A DNA stretch of 64,000 bases from Roseateles sp049532965 (GTDB lineage: Bacteria > Pseudomonadota > Gammaproteobacteria > Burkholderiales > Burkholderiaceae_C): assembly GCF_049532965.1 (NCBI RefSeq), contig NZ_CP186694.1:2604001-2668000 (forward strand), in the 5' to 3' direction. Position numbers and translations under genes: made by a program. How positions within the stretch are numbered: position 1 is the stretch's first letter; every line of letters begins with the position of its first letter. The notes beneath the pieces are model-generated. The model saw nothing but the letters and a program-made list of their open reading frames with translations. It did no database searches and was not told where the DNA came from. This document shows positions 1 through 9,554 of the stretch, in pieces.

Positions 1-528
<528 letters not shown>

Positions 529-1929
529 TCACAGGCTTTCCCTCCGCTTGATCTCGTGCTCGATCTCCTCCTGCGCCTTGTCCCACTCGGCGCGGAACTG
601 TCGGCGCAGCAGCTCGAAGAGCACCAGCCCGGTCGCCAGCACCAGGCCGGCGCCGAACCACGACTCGACACTGCCCGCATCGAGCGCCACGCCCAGGTAG
701 CGCATCTTCGGCCCGAGCGCTTCGTTGAGCTGCAGGTGATAGAGCATCTCCACCATCGCCGAGCCGCCCAGCAGCATCGTCACGGCGGCGCCCGCCAGCC
801 CGAGGTATGAGGGCCAGAGCGGCCGCAGCTTGCCGAAGGCGGCGAGCCGCAGGTTCATCATGATCAGCGACGCGATGCCGCCCGGCGCGTACATCACCAT
901 GAACAGGAACACCAGGCCCAGGTACAGCAGCCAGGCCTTGGTCAGCTCCGACAGCAGCACCAGCGCGACCACCATCAGCACCGCGCCGATGATCGGCCCG
1001 AAGAAGAAGGTGGCGCCGCCGAGGAAGGTGAACAGCAGGTAGGCGCCGGAGCGCGCCGCGCCGACGACCTCGGCGGTGACGATCTCGAAGTTCAGCGCCG
1101 ACAGGCCGCCCGACACGCCAGCGAAGAAGCCGGCGATCAGGAACGCGAGGAAGCGCACCCACTGCGTGTCGTAGCCGATGAACTCCACGCGCTCCGGGTT
1201 GTCGCGCACCGCGTTGAGCATGCGCCCGAGTGGCGTGCGCGTGAACGCGTACAGCAGCGCGGTGCACACGAAGGCGTAGACGGCGATCAGGTAGTACACC
1301 TGGATCTGCGGTCCGAAACTGACGCCCCACACCGCCTTGCCGACGACCCGGTTGGAGGAGATGCCGCCCTCCCCGCCGAAGAACTCCGGCAGCATCAGCG
1401 ACATCGACCAGATCAGCTCGCCCAGCCCGAGCGTGATCATCGCGAAGGGCGTGCCGGACTTCTTCGTCGAGACATAGCCGAACAGCGCCGCGAAGAAGAG
1501 CCCCGCGAGGCCACCGACGATCGGGACCAGGCTGACCGGCAGCGCCAGTTGCCCCGCGCCGACGACGTTGAGCGTGTGGATCGCCAGGTAGGCCCCGAGC
1601 CCGGTGTAGACCGCGTGGCCGAAGCTCAGCATGCCGCCCTGCCCCAGCAGCAGGTTGTAGGACAGGCAGGCGATGATCGCGATGCCCATCTGGGACAGCA
1701 TGGTCTGCGCCAGGCTGCTGCTCCACATCAGCGGCGCGACCAGCAGGATCAGCGCATAGAAGCCCCAGATCAGCCAGCGCCCGACGTTGTAGGGCTTGAA
1801 GTGGAAGGTCTCTCCGCGGCGCGCGCGCGCGCGGGCCCCGCCCGCCGCGGCCGGCGGCAGCGGGGTGCCGGCGGCGGGCAGCGGCGAGGCGGTGGAGGGC
1901 GTCGACGAGGAAGACATGACGGCGGCCAT
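529..1929 (-). CDS. livM: branched-chain amino-acid-type ABC transporter permease, LivM type
   Basis: This is an inner-membrane permease of the LivM family, one half of the transmembrane channel. The core contains the family block NLLLGQGGMLSFGHAVYTGLGAY and later GFFAGVSGGLSAL. It starts at an ATG preceded by GGGAGGG. At 466 residues it is long for LivM: it has about 45 extra N-terminal residues rich in Ser, Pro, Ala and Arg, and about 130 extra C-terminal residues with two or more added hydrophobic segments and a charged tail (EEIEHEIKRRESL). It follows livH by 3 bases and abuts livG, so it lies in one operon. Confidence 0.92.
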   Translation of the reverse strand: MAAVMSSSSTPSTASPLPAAGTPLPPAAAGGARARARRGETFHFKPYNVGRWLIWGFYALILLVAPLMWSSSLAQTMLSQMGIAIIACLSYNLLLGQGGMLSFGHAVYTGLGAYLAIHTLNVVGAGQLALPVSLVPIVGGLAGLFFAALFGYVSTKKSGTPFAMITLGLGELIWSMSLMLPEFFGGEGGISSNRVVGKAVWGVSFGPQIQVYYLIAVYAFVCTALLYAFTRTPLGRMLNAVRDNPERVEFIGYDTQWVRFLAFLIAGFFAGVSGGLSALNFEIVTAEVVGAARSGAYLLFTFLGGATFFFGPIIGAVLMVVALVLLSELTKAWLLYLGLVFLFMVMYAPGGIASLIMMNLRLAAFGKLRPLWPSYLGLAGAAVTMLLGGSAMVEMLYHLQLNEALGPKMRYLGVALDAGSVESWFGAGLVLATGLVLFELLRRQFRAEWDKAQEEIEHEIKRRESL

Positions 1930-1932
1930 CGG

Positions 1933-2934
1933 TCAGCCCTCCCGCGTGCCGAGCAGGCCCTTGGGCCGGAAGATGAGGATCAGGACCATCAGCAGGTAGG
2001 GCAGGATCGGCGCGACCTGTGCGAGCGTGAGCTTGAGCAGCGGGTAGCCGAAGGTGTCGGGACCGAGCCGGAAGGCCTGGGCGAGCGAGACGTCGACGGT
2101 CAGCGGCAGCGTCTGCAGCAGCCCGATGACGATGGAGGCGACGAAGGCCCCGGCCAGCGAGCCGATGCCGCCGACGACGACGACCACGAAGATGATCGAG
2201 CCGACGATCACGGCCATCGCGGGCTCCGTGACGAAGGTGATGCCGCCGATGACGCCGGCCAGCGCGGCCAGCGCGCAGCCGCTGCCGAACACCAGCATGA
2301 ACACGCGCGGCACGTTGTGGCCGAGGGACTCGACCATCTCCGGGTGTGTCAGCGCCGCCTGGATGACCAGGCCGATGCGGGTGCGGGTGAGCAGCAGCCA
2401 CAGCGCGAGCAGCATGCCCAGCGCGACCAGCATCATGAAGGCGCGCGTCAGCGGGAACTTGGAGCAACTGGCCGCGGCGCACATCGCGGCGGGGGCGTCG
2501 CCCCACACCAGCTGCAGCGCCTGTTGCGGCGCATGCACCAGCGTGAAGGCTGCGCCCTGCAGCGACGGCGGGGGCGAGAACGGCACCGCCGTGCGGCCCC
2601 AGACGAGCTGGACGAGCTCCAGCACGACGTAGGACAGGCCGAAGGTGATCAGCAGTTCCGGGACGTGGCCGAACTTGTGGACGCGCCGCAGCGCGCCGCG
2701 CTCGAACAGCGCTCCGCAGCCGCCGACCAGCAGCGGTGCCAGGAAGAGCGCGGGCCAGAACCCGATCCATCCGGCGATGGAGTACGCGAAGTACGCGCCC
2801 AGCATGTAGAAGCTGGCATGCGCGAAGTTCAGCACGCCCATCATGCTGAAGATCAGCGTGAGTCCCGAGCTGAGCATGAACAGCAGCAGCCCCGAAGACA
2901 GCCCGTTCAGCAGATTGATCAGTATCTGTTCCAA
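1933..2934 (-). CDS. livH: branched-chain amino-acid-type ABC transporter permease, LivH type
   Basis: This is the partner permease of LivM. The N-terminus LINLLNGLSSG and the block GVLNFAHASFYMLGAYFAY are LivH hallmarks. The frame is open from a TTG at 2952, but GAGGA stands 8-9 bases before a second in-frame TTG at 2934 (LEQILINLL), which also fits the family N-terminus, so I chose 2934; neither start is ATG. Between central membrane segments there is an unusual loop with three cysteines (MCAAASCSKF). Translation begins just after the large inverted repeat that separates it from livK, which may lower its expression relative to livK. Confidence 0.9.
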   Translation of the reverse strand: MEQILINLLNGLSSGLLLFMLSSGLTLIFSMMGVLNFAHASFYMLGAYFAYSIAGWIGFWPALFLAPLLVGGCGALFERGALRRVHKFGHVPELLITFGLSYVVLELVQLVWGRTAVPFSPPPSLQGAAFTLVHAPQQALQLVWGDAPAAMCAAASCSKFPLTRAFMMLVALGMLLALWLLLTRTRIGLVIQAALTHPEMVESLGHNVPRVFMLVFGSGCALAALAGVIGGITFVTEPAMAVIVGSIIFVVVVVGGIGSLAGAFVASIVIGLLQTLPLTVDVSLAQAFRLGPDTFGYPLLKLTLAQVAPILPYLLMVLILIFRPKGLLGTREG

Positions 2935-2956
2935 GACATCATCCTCATACAACGAG

Positions 2957-3081
2957 CCGGGTTGACGCGGATCGCGTCGCGAGCGGGCCGAGGTCGGGCC
3001 GAAGCGGGGAGCCGTACACCCGTACGGCGAGCACTGCAGGCCCGAGATCGGCCCGCGCAGCAGCGAGACGCGTCAACCCGG
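2957..3081. repeat. 125-bp near-palindrome between livK and livH
   Basis: The outer arms are a perfect 13-bp inverted repeat (CCGGGTTGACGCG at 2957-2969, complement at 3069-3081). The inner arms pair over GCGGGCCGAGGTCGGGCC with two mismatches, and the centre is a perfect hairpin, GCCGTAC ACCC GTACGGC. The two ~60-base arms align almost end to end. The livK stop codon (3073-3075) lies inside one arm. In mRNA this would fold into one long stem. It is not followed by a T-run on the transcribed strand, so a role in mRNA stability or partial attenuation is more likely than complete termination (inference). Confidence 0.85.
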
Positions 3082-4332
3082 GCGCTTCATCTGGCAGCTG
3101 GTGGGGGTACTGCTGACGAAGGGATCGAAGGTCTTCACGGGCGCGAAGTTGTAGCCGGTGTTCTCGACGCTGTAGGGCCGCTTGGCATCGGCCTTCTGCC
3201 AGACGGTGAGGAACAGCGTCTGTTGCAACTGGTGGTCGGTCTTGCGCATCTCGACGTCGCCGTTGAAGGACTTGAACTTGAGTCCTTCCAGCGCCGCCGC
3301 GACCTTCACCGGATCGGTGCTCCTGGCCTTGGCCATCGCGTTGCTCAGCGCCGTGTAGATGTGGATGACGCTGCCGGTGTAGAAGTCGTCGTTGAACTTG
3401 GCCTTGTACTCGTTGGCCCACTTCTCCGGCTCGCCGCCGAGGCTGTTGTGGTTGTACGAGATCTGGAACACGCGGCCCGCGCCGCCCGCGCCCATCGCCG
3501 TCGGCGTGCCGGTGACACCGGCGTAGTAGGTGTAGAACTTGCCCGTGTAGCCGGCCTCATTGGCCGCCTTGACCAGCAGCGCCAGGTCCGAGCCCCAGTT
3601 GCCGGTGATCACCGAGTCCGCGCCGCTGGCCTTGATCTTGGCGACGTAGGGCGCGAAGTCGCGCACCTGCGCCAGCGGATGCAGGTCCTCGCCGACGATC
3701 TGCACGTCGGGCCGCTTCCTGGCCAGCCCGTCCTTCGCGAACTTGGCGACCTGGTGGCCGTGCGCGTAGTTCTGGTTGAGCAGGTAGACCTTCTTGATGT
3801 CGGGCTGGTCCTTCATGAAGGTGGTCAGCGCCTCCATCTTCATCGAGGTGTCGGCATCGAAGCGGAAGTGCCAGTAGCTGCACTTGCTGTTGGTCAGGTC
3901 GGGATCCACGGCCGAGTGGTTGAGGTACACGACCTCCTTGCCGGGATTGCGCTCGTTGTGCTTGTTGACCGCGTCGATGATCGCCAGCGCCGCGCCCGAG
4001 CCGTTGCCCTGCGTCACGTAGCGCACGCCCTGGTCGATCGCGGACTTCAGCGCGTTCAGCGACTCGGCGGGGCTGAGCTTGTTGTCGATCGGGATGATCT
4101 CGAACTTCACGCCCGCGGGGTTGCTGGCGTTGAACTTCTCGGCAAAGAACTGGAAGGACTTGACCTGGTTCTGGCCCACCGGAGCCATCAGCCCGGACAG
4201 CGGATCGATCCAGGCGATCTTGACCGTCTCGCCCTTCTGCGCCTGCGCGCCGGTGGCCGCCATCACGGCAAAGGCAGCGACCGAGAGCGGCCGGGCCAGC
4301 GAGGGAATCGAACGCGTGCTGTGCTTGCTCAT
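3073..4332 (-). CDS. livK: ABC transporter periplasmic substrate-binding protein, LivK type
   Basis: This 419-residue periplasmic ligand-binding protein (type 1 periplasmic fold) feeds the LivHM permease. An N-terminal signal peptide ends near ATGAQAQ, after which the mature protein starts GETVKIAWIDPLSGLMAPVGQNQ, typical of the family. The start was chosen at MSKHSTRS because AGGAG lies 6-7 bases upstream; a longer in-frame extension has no signal peptide. It is first in the liv operon after the acyl-CoA synthetase. Ligand identity cannot be read from sequence, and relatives bind amides, aromatic acids and urea as well as Leu/Ile/Val. Confidence 0.92.
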   Translation of the reverse strand: MSKHSTRSIPSLARPLSVAAFAVMAATGAQAQKGETVKIAWIDPLSGLMAPVGQNQVKSFQFFAEKFNASNPAGVKFEIIPIDNKLSPAESLNALKSAIDQGVRYVTQGNGSGAALAIIDAVNKHNERNPGKEVVYLNHSAVDPDLTNSKCSYWHFRFDADTSMKMEALTTFMKDQPDIKKVYLLNQNYAHGHQVAKFAKDGLARKRPDVQIVGEDLHPLAQVRDFAPYVAKIKASGADSVITGNWGSDLALLVKAANEAGYTGKFYTYYAGVTGTPTAMGAGGAGRVFQISYNHNSLGGEPEKWANEYKAKFNDDFYTGSVIHIYTALSNAMAKARSTDPVKVAAALEGLKFKSFNGDVEMRKTDHQLQQTLFLTVWQKADAKRPYSVENTGYNFAPVKTFDPFVSSTPTSCQMKRPG

Positions 4333-4502
4333 GCTTGTCTCCTGATGTGGTTGTGATGCAAGGCGATCGGTAGCGGTACGACGAACTGCGGCGGACTGCG
4401 GAACTGCGGGGAAGCGATCTCGGGTCGGATACTCCTGTCGATCGGCCCCCTTGGGCGGCGGCCTCGGCGCCGCCTGGGGACGCGAACGCGAACGTGCCGG
4501 GC

Positions 4503-6173
4503 TCAGCAGCCCGGCAGGCGGTGGGACTTGAACTGCTCGCGCAGCTTGAGCTTGAGCATCTTGCCGGTGGCGGTGTGCGGGATCTCGTCGACGAACACGA
4601 CGTCGTCGGGCACCTGCCACTTGGCGATGCGGCCCTCATAGAAACCGAGCAGCGCCTCGCGCGTGAGCGCGGCACCAGCGTCAGTGGGCTTGCGCACGAC
4701 GACCAGCAGCGGCCGCTCGTCCCACTTCGGATGCGGCACGGCGATGACGGCGGCCTCGTGGACCGCCGGATGCGCCATCGCGATGTTCTCGACGTCGATC
4801 GAGCTGATCCATTCGCCGCCGGACTTGATGACGTCCTTGCTGCGGTCGGTGATCTGCATGAAGCCGTCGGCGTCGATCGCGGCGACGTCGCCGGTGGGGA
4901 ACCACCAGCCCAGGTCGCGCCCGTCCTCGCCGGTGACGCGGATCAGCGGCGATGCGTCGTGGCCGAAGTAGCTGTCGATGACCCACGGCCCGCGCACGAC
5001 CAGATTGCCCGACGTGCGCCCGTCCCAGGGCAGCGCGCGGCCGGTGTCGTCGACGACCGCCATGTCCACGCCGTAGATCGCCTTGCCCTGCTTCTCGAGC
5101 AGGTGGCGCTGCTGCTCCCGGGGCAGCGCCAGTTGCCGGTTGTCGAGCCGCGAGAGCGTGCCCAGCGGCGACATCTCGGTCATGCCCCAGGCGTGGATGA
5201 CGTCGACACCGTAGTCGTCCATCAAGGTGCGCAGCATCGCCGGCGGACAGGCCGAGCCGCCGATCACGGTGCGCTTGAAGGTCGAGAACTTCAACCCGTT
5301 CGCGCCCACGTAGTTCAGCAGCCCGAGCCACACGGTGGGCACGCCGGCGCTGAAGGTGACCTTCTCCTGCTCGAAGAGCTCGTAGAGCGATTTGCCGTCC
5401 AGGTGCGGGCCGGGCAGGACCAGCTTGCAGCCCACCAGCGCGGTGCTGTACGGCAGCCCCCATGCGTTGACGTGGAACATCGGCACCACCGGCAGGATCA
5501 CGTCGCGGCGCGACGACGCCATCGCATCGGGCAGCGCCGCGCCGTAGGCATGGAGCACCGAGCTGCGATGGCTGTAGACGGCGCCCTTCGGATGGCCGGT
5601 CGTGCCGCTCGTGTAGCAGATGCTGGAGGCCGTGTTCTCGTCGAACTGTGGCCAGACGTAGTGGCCGTCCTCCGCGGCGACGAGGTCCTCGTAGCAGCGC
5701 AGGCCGGGGATCGACGACTCCGCCGGCATGTGCGCGCGGTCGGTCATCAGGATGAAGTGGCGCACCGTCGGCAACTGCGGCGCCAGCTTCTCGACCAGCG
5801 GCAGGAAGGTGAGGTCGAAGCACAACGCGCGGTCGTCGGCGTCGTTGGCGATCCACGCGATCTGCTCGGGGAACAGCCGCGGATTGATGGTGTGGCAGAC
5901 CAGGCCAGAGCCGGAGGTGCCGTAATAGATCTCGAGGTGGCGGTGGCCGTTCCAGGCCAGCGTGCCGACGCGGTCCCCGGCCTCCAGGCCCAGCCTCGCA
6001 AAGGCCTGCGCCAGCTGGCGCGAACGGAACTCGACCGCCCCCCAGGTGGTGCGGTGCAGGTCGCCCTCGACCCGCTTGCTGACGATCTCGGTGTCCCCGG
6101 CATGCCGGGCGGCATGCTGGATCAACGACGAGATCAGCAGCGGCATCGACATCATCTGGCCCATCAGTGCCAT
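4503..6173 (-). CDS. fatty-acid/aryl acyl-CoA synthetase (AMP-binding ligase)
   Basis: This 556-residue cytoplasmic enzyme of the ANL superfamily joins a carboxylic acid to CoA through an acyl-AMP intermediate. It shows the AMP-binding motif YTSGTTGHPKG at about residue 185, the FPTGDVAAID segment and hinge DRSKDVIKSGGEW, and the C-terminal catalytic lysine in TATGKMLK. The start at MALMGQMM has GGAGA seven bases upstream. Similarity is highest to medium/long-chain fatty-acid-CoA ligases of the AlkK type (by recognition). It lies 170 bases before livK on the same strand, suggesting that the importer's substrate may be an acid activated after uptake (inference). Confidence 0.9.
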   Translation of the reverse strand: MALMGQMMSMPLLISSLIQHAARHAGDTEIVSKRVEGDLHRTTWGAVEFRSRQLAQAFARLGLEAGDRVGTLAWNGHRHLEIYYGTSGSGLVCHTINPRLFPEQIAWIANDADDRALCFDLTFLPLVEKLAPQLPTVRHFILMTDRAHMPAESSIPGLRCYEDLVAAEDGHYVWPQFDENTASSICYTSGTTGHPKGAVYSHRSSVLHAYGAALPDAMASSRRDVILPVVPMFHVNAWGLPYSTALVGCKLVLPGPHLDGKSLYELFEQEKVTFSAGVPTVWLGLLNYVGANGLKFSTFKRTVIGGSACPPAMLRTLMDDYGVDVIHAWGMTEMSPLGTLSRLDNRQLALPREQQRHLLEKQGKAIYGVDMAVVDDTGRALPWDGRTSGNLVVRGPWVIDSYFGHDASPLIRVTGEDGRDLGWWFPTGDVAAIDADGFMQITDRSKDVIKSGGEWISSIDVENIAMAHPAVHEAAVIAVPHPKWDERPLLVVVRKPTDAGAALTREALLGFYEGRIAKWQVPDDVVFVDEIPHTATGKMLKLKLREQFKSHRLPGC

Positions 6174-6470
6174 GTCGTCTCCTGCTTGTGGTGCCGGGCA
6201 TGGTGCCGGCGCCTCTCGGCCCCGGTTCCTCGCGGAACCGGAGACACACGGGTGCCTTGGGTCGGCTGTGCGGACCAGTCTATCGACCGGTCCGGACACC
6301 TCGCGTCACCCTAGTGACGCGGCGCAGGTTCTGGCATAGGGGATTACACGGGACCACGCAGCCGCGCGTCCCTTCCCGGCAGGGCGATGGCGGGATGACA
6401 GCGATCGCAGGAACGACCGCGGGAAGGACCGCGGCATGGAGCGCACGGGGCCTGGGCCCCGGGGCCCCGG
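6174..6470. other. non-coding gap between minE and the acyl-CoA synthetase
   Basis: About 300 bases with no supported gene. It must contain the promoter of the leftward acyl-CoA synthetase/liv operon and the 3' end of minCDE. A short inverted repeat (CGTCAC CCTA GTGACG) lies near 6304-6319 and could be an operator. I see no convincing -35/-10 pair. Confidence 0.5.
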
Positions 6471-6740
6471 TCAGGCGCCGGCCTTGCGGATCTCCGGCAG
6501 CTCGATCTTCACTTCGAGGACTTCGAGGTCGTCCTGGCGCTCCATGTGCACCTTGATGTCGTCCGGATTGATGGCGACGTACTTGGAAATCACCGCGAGC
6601 AGCTCGCGCTGCAGCTGCGGCAGGTAGTCGGGGCTGGCGCCTCGGCCATTGCGCTCATGGGCGAGGATGAGCTGCAGCCGCTCCTTGGCGACGCTGGCGG
6701 TGCTCTTCTTCTCACCCAGGAAAAAGGACATGAATCCCAT
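6471..6740 (-). CDS. minE: cell division topological specificity factor MinE
   Basis: This 89-residue protein is normal in length for MinE. The N-terminus MGFMSFFLGEKKSTASVAKERLQLILAHER contains the membrane-targeting and MinD-activating helix, and the C-terminal half (LLAVISKYVAINPDDIKVHMERQDDLEVLEVKIELPE) is the dimeric topological domain. It stimulates MinD ATPase, driving pole-to-pole oscillation that keeps MinC at the poles. It is the last gene of minCDE, 18 bases after minD. Confidence 0.97.
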   Translation of the reverse strand: MGFMSFFLGEKKSTASVAKERLQLILAHERNGRGASPDYLPQLQRELLAVISKYVAINPDDIKVHMERQDDLEVLEVKIELPEIRKAGA

Positions 6741-6758
6741 GGTGGCTCCCGATGGATG

Positions 6759-7571
6759 TCAGCGACCGAAGAGGCGCTTGAAGAAGCCCGGCTTGACGGC
6801 CTCGACGAAACGCATCGGCTTGTCCTCGCCCAGGAAGCGCGCGACGACGTCGGCATACGCCTCCGCCACGTCGGTGCCCTTCATGTGGATCGCCGGCAGG
6901 CCCTGGTTGGAGGCCTGCAGCACCACTTCGCTCTCCGGAATGACGCCGATCAGCGGCGTGCGCAGGATCTCGTGGATGTCCTCCAGCGACAGCATCTGCC
7001 CGCCCTCGACCCGGTTGGGGTTGTAGCGCGTGATCAGCAGGTGCTCCTTGACCGGCTCCTTGCCCTCGATCGCGCGCTTGGTCTTGCTGTTGAGCATGCC
7101 CAGGATGCGATCGCTGTCGCGCACCGAGGAGACCTCCGGGTTGGTCACCACCAGCGCCTCGTCGGCGTAGTGCATGGCCATCAGCGCGCCGGTCTCGATG
7201 CCGGCCGGCGAGTCGCAGACGATGTAGTCGAACTCCATCGCCTTGAGCTCCTCCAGCACGCGCTCGACGCCCTCCTGCTTGAGGGCGTCCTTGTCGCGCG
7301 TCTGAGAGGCGGCCAGGATGAAGAGCTTCTCCAGCTGCTTGTCCTTGATCAGCGCCTGGCCCAGCTTGACCTCGTCGTTGATGACGTTGATCAGGTCATA
7401 CACGACGCGGCGCTCGCAGCCCATGATCAGGTCGAGGTTGCGCAGGCCGACGTCGAAATCGATCACCGCCGTCTTGTAGCCGCGCATCGCGAGGCCGGTG
7501 GCAAAGCTGGCGCTGGTCGTGGTCTTGCCCACGCCACCCTTGCCGGAAGTCACCACAACGATCTTGGTCAT
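6759..7571 (-). CDS. minD: septum-site determining protein MinD
   Basis: This 270-residue membrane-cycling ATPase has the deviant Walker A SGKGGVGKTT at residues 9-18 (signature Lys11 and Lys16) and the MinD-specific ITRYNPNRVEGGQML region. A C-terminal amphipathic membrane helix ends FFKRLFGR. It recruits MinC to the membrane and is released by MinE. It lies second in the operon, 130 bases after minC, a longer gap than usual within a min operon. Confidence 0.98.
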   Translation of the reverse strand: MTKIVVVTSGKGGVGKTTTSASFATGLAMRGYKTAVIDFDVGLRNLDLIMGCERRVVYDLINVINDEVKLGQALIKDKQLEKLFILAASQTRDKDALKQEGVERVLEELKAMEFDYIVCDSPAGIETGALMAMHYADEALVVTNPEVSSVRDSDRILGMLNSKTKRAIEGKEPVKEHLLITRYNPNRVEGGQMLSLEDIHEILRTPLIGVIPESEVVLQASNQGLPAIHMKGTDVAEAYADVVARFLGEDKPMRFVEAVKPGFFKRLFGR

Positions 7572-7701
7572 GGGTCAAGGTCCTTTCAATGTGTCGGTCG
7601 CTGCCGCTGCAGCTCAAGCGGATCGGCACGGCGCGCTCGCGGGCCGCCGGCCATGTCGGGGGAGATCGGGAAAAGGGAACGCGGGGAAGCGTGCGGGTGC
7701 T

Positions 7702-8652
7702 TCATGCGCCGAGCGGCTCCGTGATGAGCTTCTCGCCCTCCAGGCGCACCTGCGCCGCCTTGCCGCGGACGTTGTCGGGCAGCGGGTTCTCGCTGGTGCG
7801 ATAGATGCCGGCGATGGCGATCAGCTCGGCCTCGAGCTGCTGCGCGAAGATCCGCGCCTGCGCATTGCCGCGCGCGCCGGCGATCGCCTTGCCGCGCAGC
7901 GGCGCATAGACATGGATGCTGCCGTCGGCAATCACCTCGGCGCCATGGTTCACCGCCGCCAGGACGACCAGATCGGCGCCCTTCGCGTAGACCTGCTGGC
8001 CGGAGCGCAGCGGCTTGTCGACATAGACGGTCTTCGCCTCGGCAGGCACCGGCACTTCCACCGGCCGCTCGACGACGACTTCCTTGATCACCTGCTGGAC
8101 GACTTTCTGCACGCGGGGTTCGCGTTCGGCGCGCACCGGCTCGTCCGGCGCCTCGGCCAGGCCGAGCTCGGCCGCCTGCGCGAGTTCCGCGGCGTTCGCG
8201 CCGACCACGCCGACCGGCTGCAGCCGATGACGGCGCAGCAGCGGCAACAGCGGCGCCAGATCGAGACGCGCGGCGGCTGCCGGGACCGCGGCCGTGGAGG
8301 CCGGCGGGACGGCGTCGCCAGCCGACCCGGCGGAGCGTTCGGCGGCGGGCACCTCATCCTCCAGGCCGAGGCGACCCTGGCCGTCCGCCTCGCCGGCCTG
8401 CACCGTGCCGTCCAACGCGGCCGGTTCAGCAGCGGCGGCCAGTTGGCTCAGGTCCAGCAGCAGGGGATCGTGATGGAAGGCGTCGGGGGATTCGCCCAGC
8501 CGCGCTGCCAGCTCCCGCTCGAGCGCGGCCGGATCGGTCGTCTTCAGCACAAGGGCGAGCAGGCTCAGCGAGGCGCTCTTCAGTTCAAAAAGTTCCGGTG
8601 CCTTGCTGGCCGCCGACCGCCCCGACAAGTTACCCGCCACTGCCTGCGTCAT
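7702..8652 (-). CDS. minC: septum-site determining protein MinC
   Basis: This inhibitor of FtsZ ring assembly has an N-terminal FtsZ-binding domain (about residues 18-70, FELKSASLSLLALVL) and a C-terminal beta-helix domain (about 210-310, PLRSGQQVYAKGADLVVLAAVNHGAEV, then GNAQARIFAQQLEAELIAIAG). At 316 residues it is longer than the usual 230-270; the excess is two low-complexity Ala/Glu/Pro linkers (about 72-115 and 175-205, the second ending in a Val/Glu-rich EVVVERPVEVPVPAEA). The start is ATG at 8652 (MTQAVAGN); no clear Shine-Dalgarno is visible, so a different start is possible. Confidence 0.95.
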   Translation of the reverse strand: MTQAVAGNLSGRSAASKAPELFELKSASLSLLALVLKTTDPAALERELAARLGESPDAFHHDPLLLDLSQLAAAAEPAALDGTVQAGEADGQGRLGLEDEVPAAERSAGSAGDAVPPASTAAVPAAAARLDLAPLLPLLRRHRLQPVGVVGANAAELAQAAELGLAEAPDEPVRAEREPRVQKVVQQVIKEVVVERPVEVPVPAEAKTVYVDKPLRSGQQVYAKGADLVVLAAVNHGAEVIADGSIHVYAPLRGKAIAGARGNAQARIFAQQLEAELIAIAGIYRTSENPLPDNVRGKAAQVRLEGEKLITEPLGA

Positions 8653-9554
8653 GAAAGAAATGAGGGATGCGTTTGCAAAGTCGCGGATTTTAGCGGTGTG
8701 CCGACGGCCTCCCTTTAGGGGCCTGCCCGGCCGTGCGGGCCGGAACGCCGTCATGAGAAGTCGCCGCGCTGTCATCTGGCACGCCAGGCCGGCCCGCATC
8801 TGCCTCAATTTCAGGCAAACCACCGGAATACCGGTTGTGACAAGCACTTGCAGCCGCCGTCGCCAGGAGACACACATGCTTGTCCACAGCGCCGGGGGAC
8901 AGATCCGCTCCTCCGAGGGAGAAACATCGCCGGCGTGCGGTCGCCTCTTCCAGCGTCACAGGCGGGTTGTCAACCCAAAAATGAGGGAGGCAGGGCTTGA
9001 CTTATCCCCATTCCCGCGCTCTCCCGAATCCACGAACCGGGCTGCTGCATCGCAGCTGCTCGTTTTCCCGGAACATCGCCAAGTCCTTGATTCATATAGA
9101 GCGATTGCGCTTGCCCAGAAATGAGGCACGGAACCTCCGGGGGCCGTCGATCAAGGGTTTAGAGCAATCCTCGGCAGGTTTCCCACACTGTTATCCACAG
9201 GCTCGGTGGATAGCTTTCCGGCGTCTTTGAAATCAAGGATTTAGCGTCCGTCCTTGAACCGGCGGACGAGGTCTGCCCCATGGCGGTGGATGCCGGAGGG
9301 GTGCCGGAGCCGTGTCGGAGCGGTGCGACAGGCCGCGTGCTCGTTACAAGTCGGGGCCATGTCGACGCGCGACGGCCCGCGCGAGCGGTGCGATTGCCGT
9401 CACGAACGCACCAGCGCGAGTCACAGCGTTGTCATCCGGCCTCGCCGCAGGCGCCCGGCGGGCGGAAAACGGCTCGCGCGCAAGGCTCACGACAGCGGGG
9501 CAACTTCGGGTCCCGCTAGAGTCCCTGCTTTCGTATGAGACCCGGAGGCGGCCC
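8653..9554. other. 900-bp non-coding region between minC and the SBF carrier
   Basis: No recognisable gene on either strand; short open frames here have no family features. It is more A+T-rich than its neighbours in places (8980-9210). It holds a perfect DnaA-box 9-mer TTATCCACA at 9191-9199 and two one-mismatch versions (TTGTCCACA 8880-8888, TTATCCCCA 9002-9010). It also holds a 10-bp inverted repeat TGCGGGCCGG/CCGGCCCGCA (8734-8743 and 8789-8798) and a small palindrome ACCGG AATA CCGGT (8822-8835). The min promoter must lie in its left part. Confidence 0.6.

Noticed and set aside
1549..4356. Long open frame on the plus strand over livM, livH and livK
   Set aside because: Low-complexity Gln/Arg/Asp-rich translation typical of an antisense shadow; the minus strand carries clear permease and binding-protein genes.
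8653..9554. Chromosomal origin of replication
   Set aside because: Only one perfect DnaA box, no dnaA/dnaN neighbours and no visible unwinding element; kept only as a weak observation.
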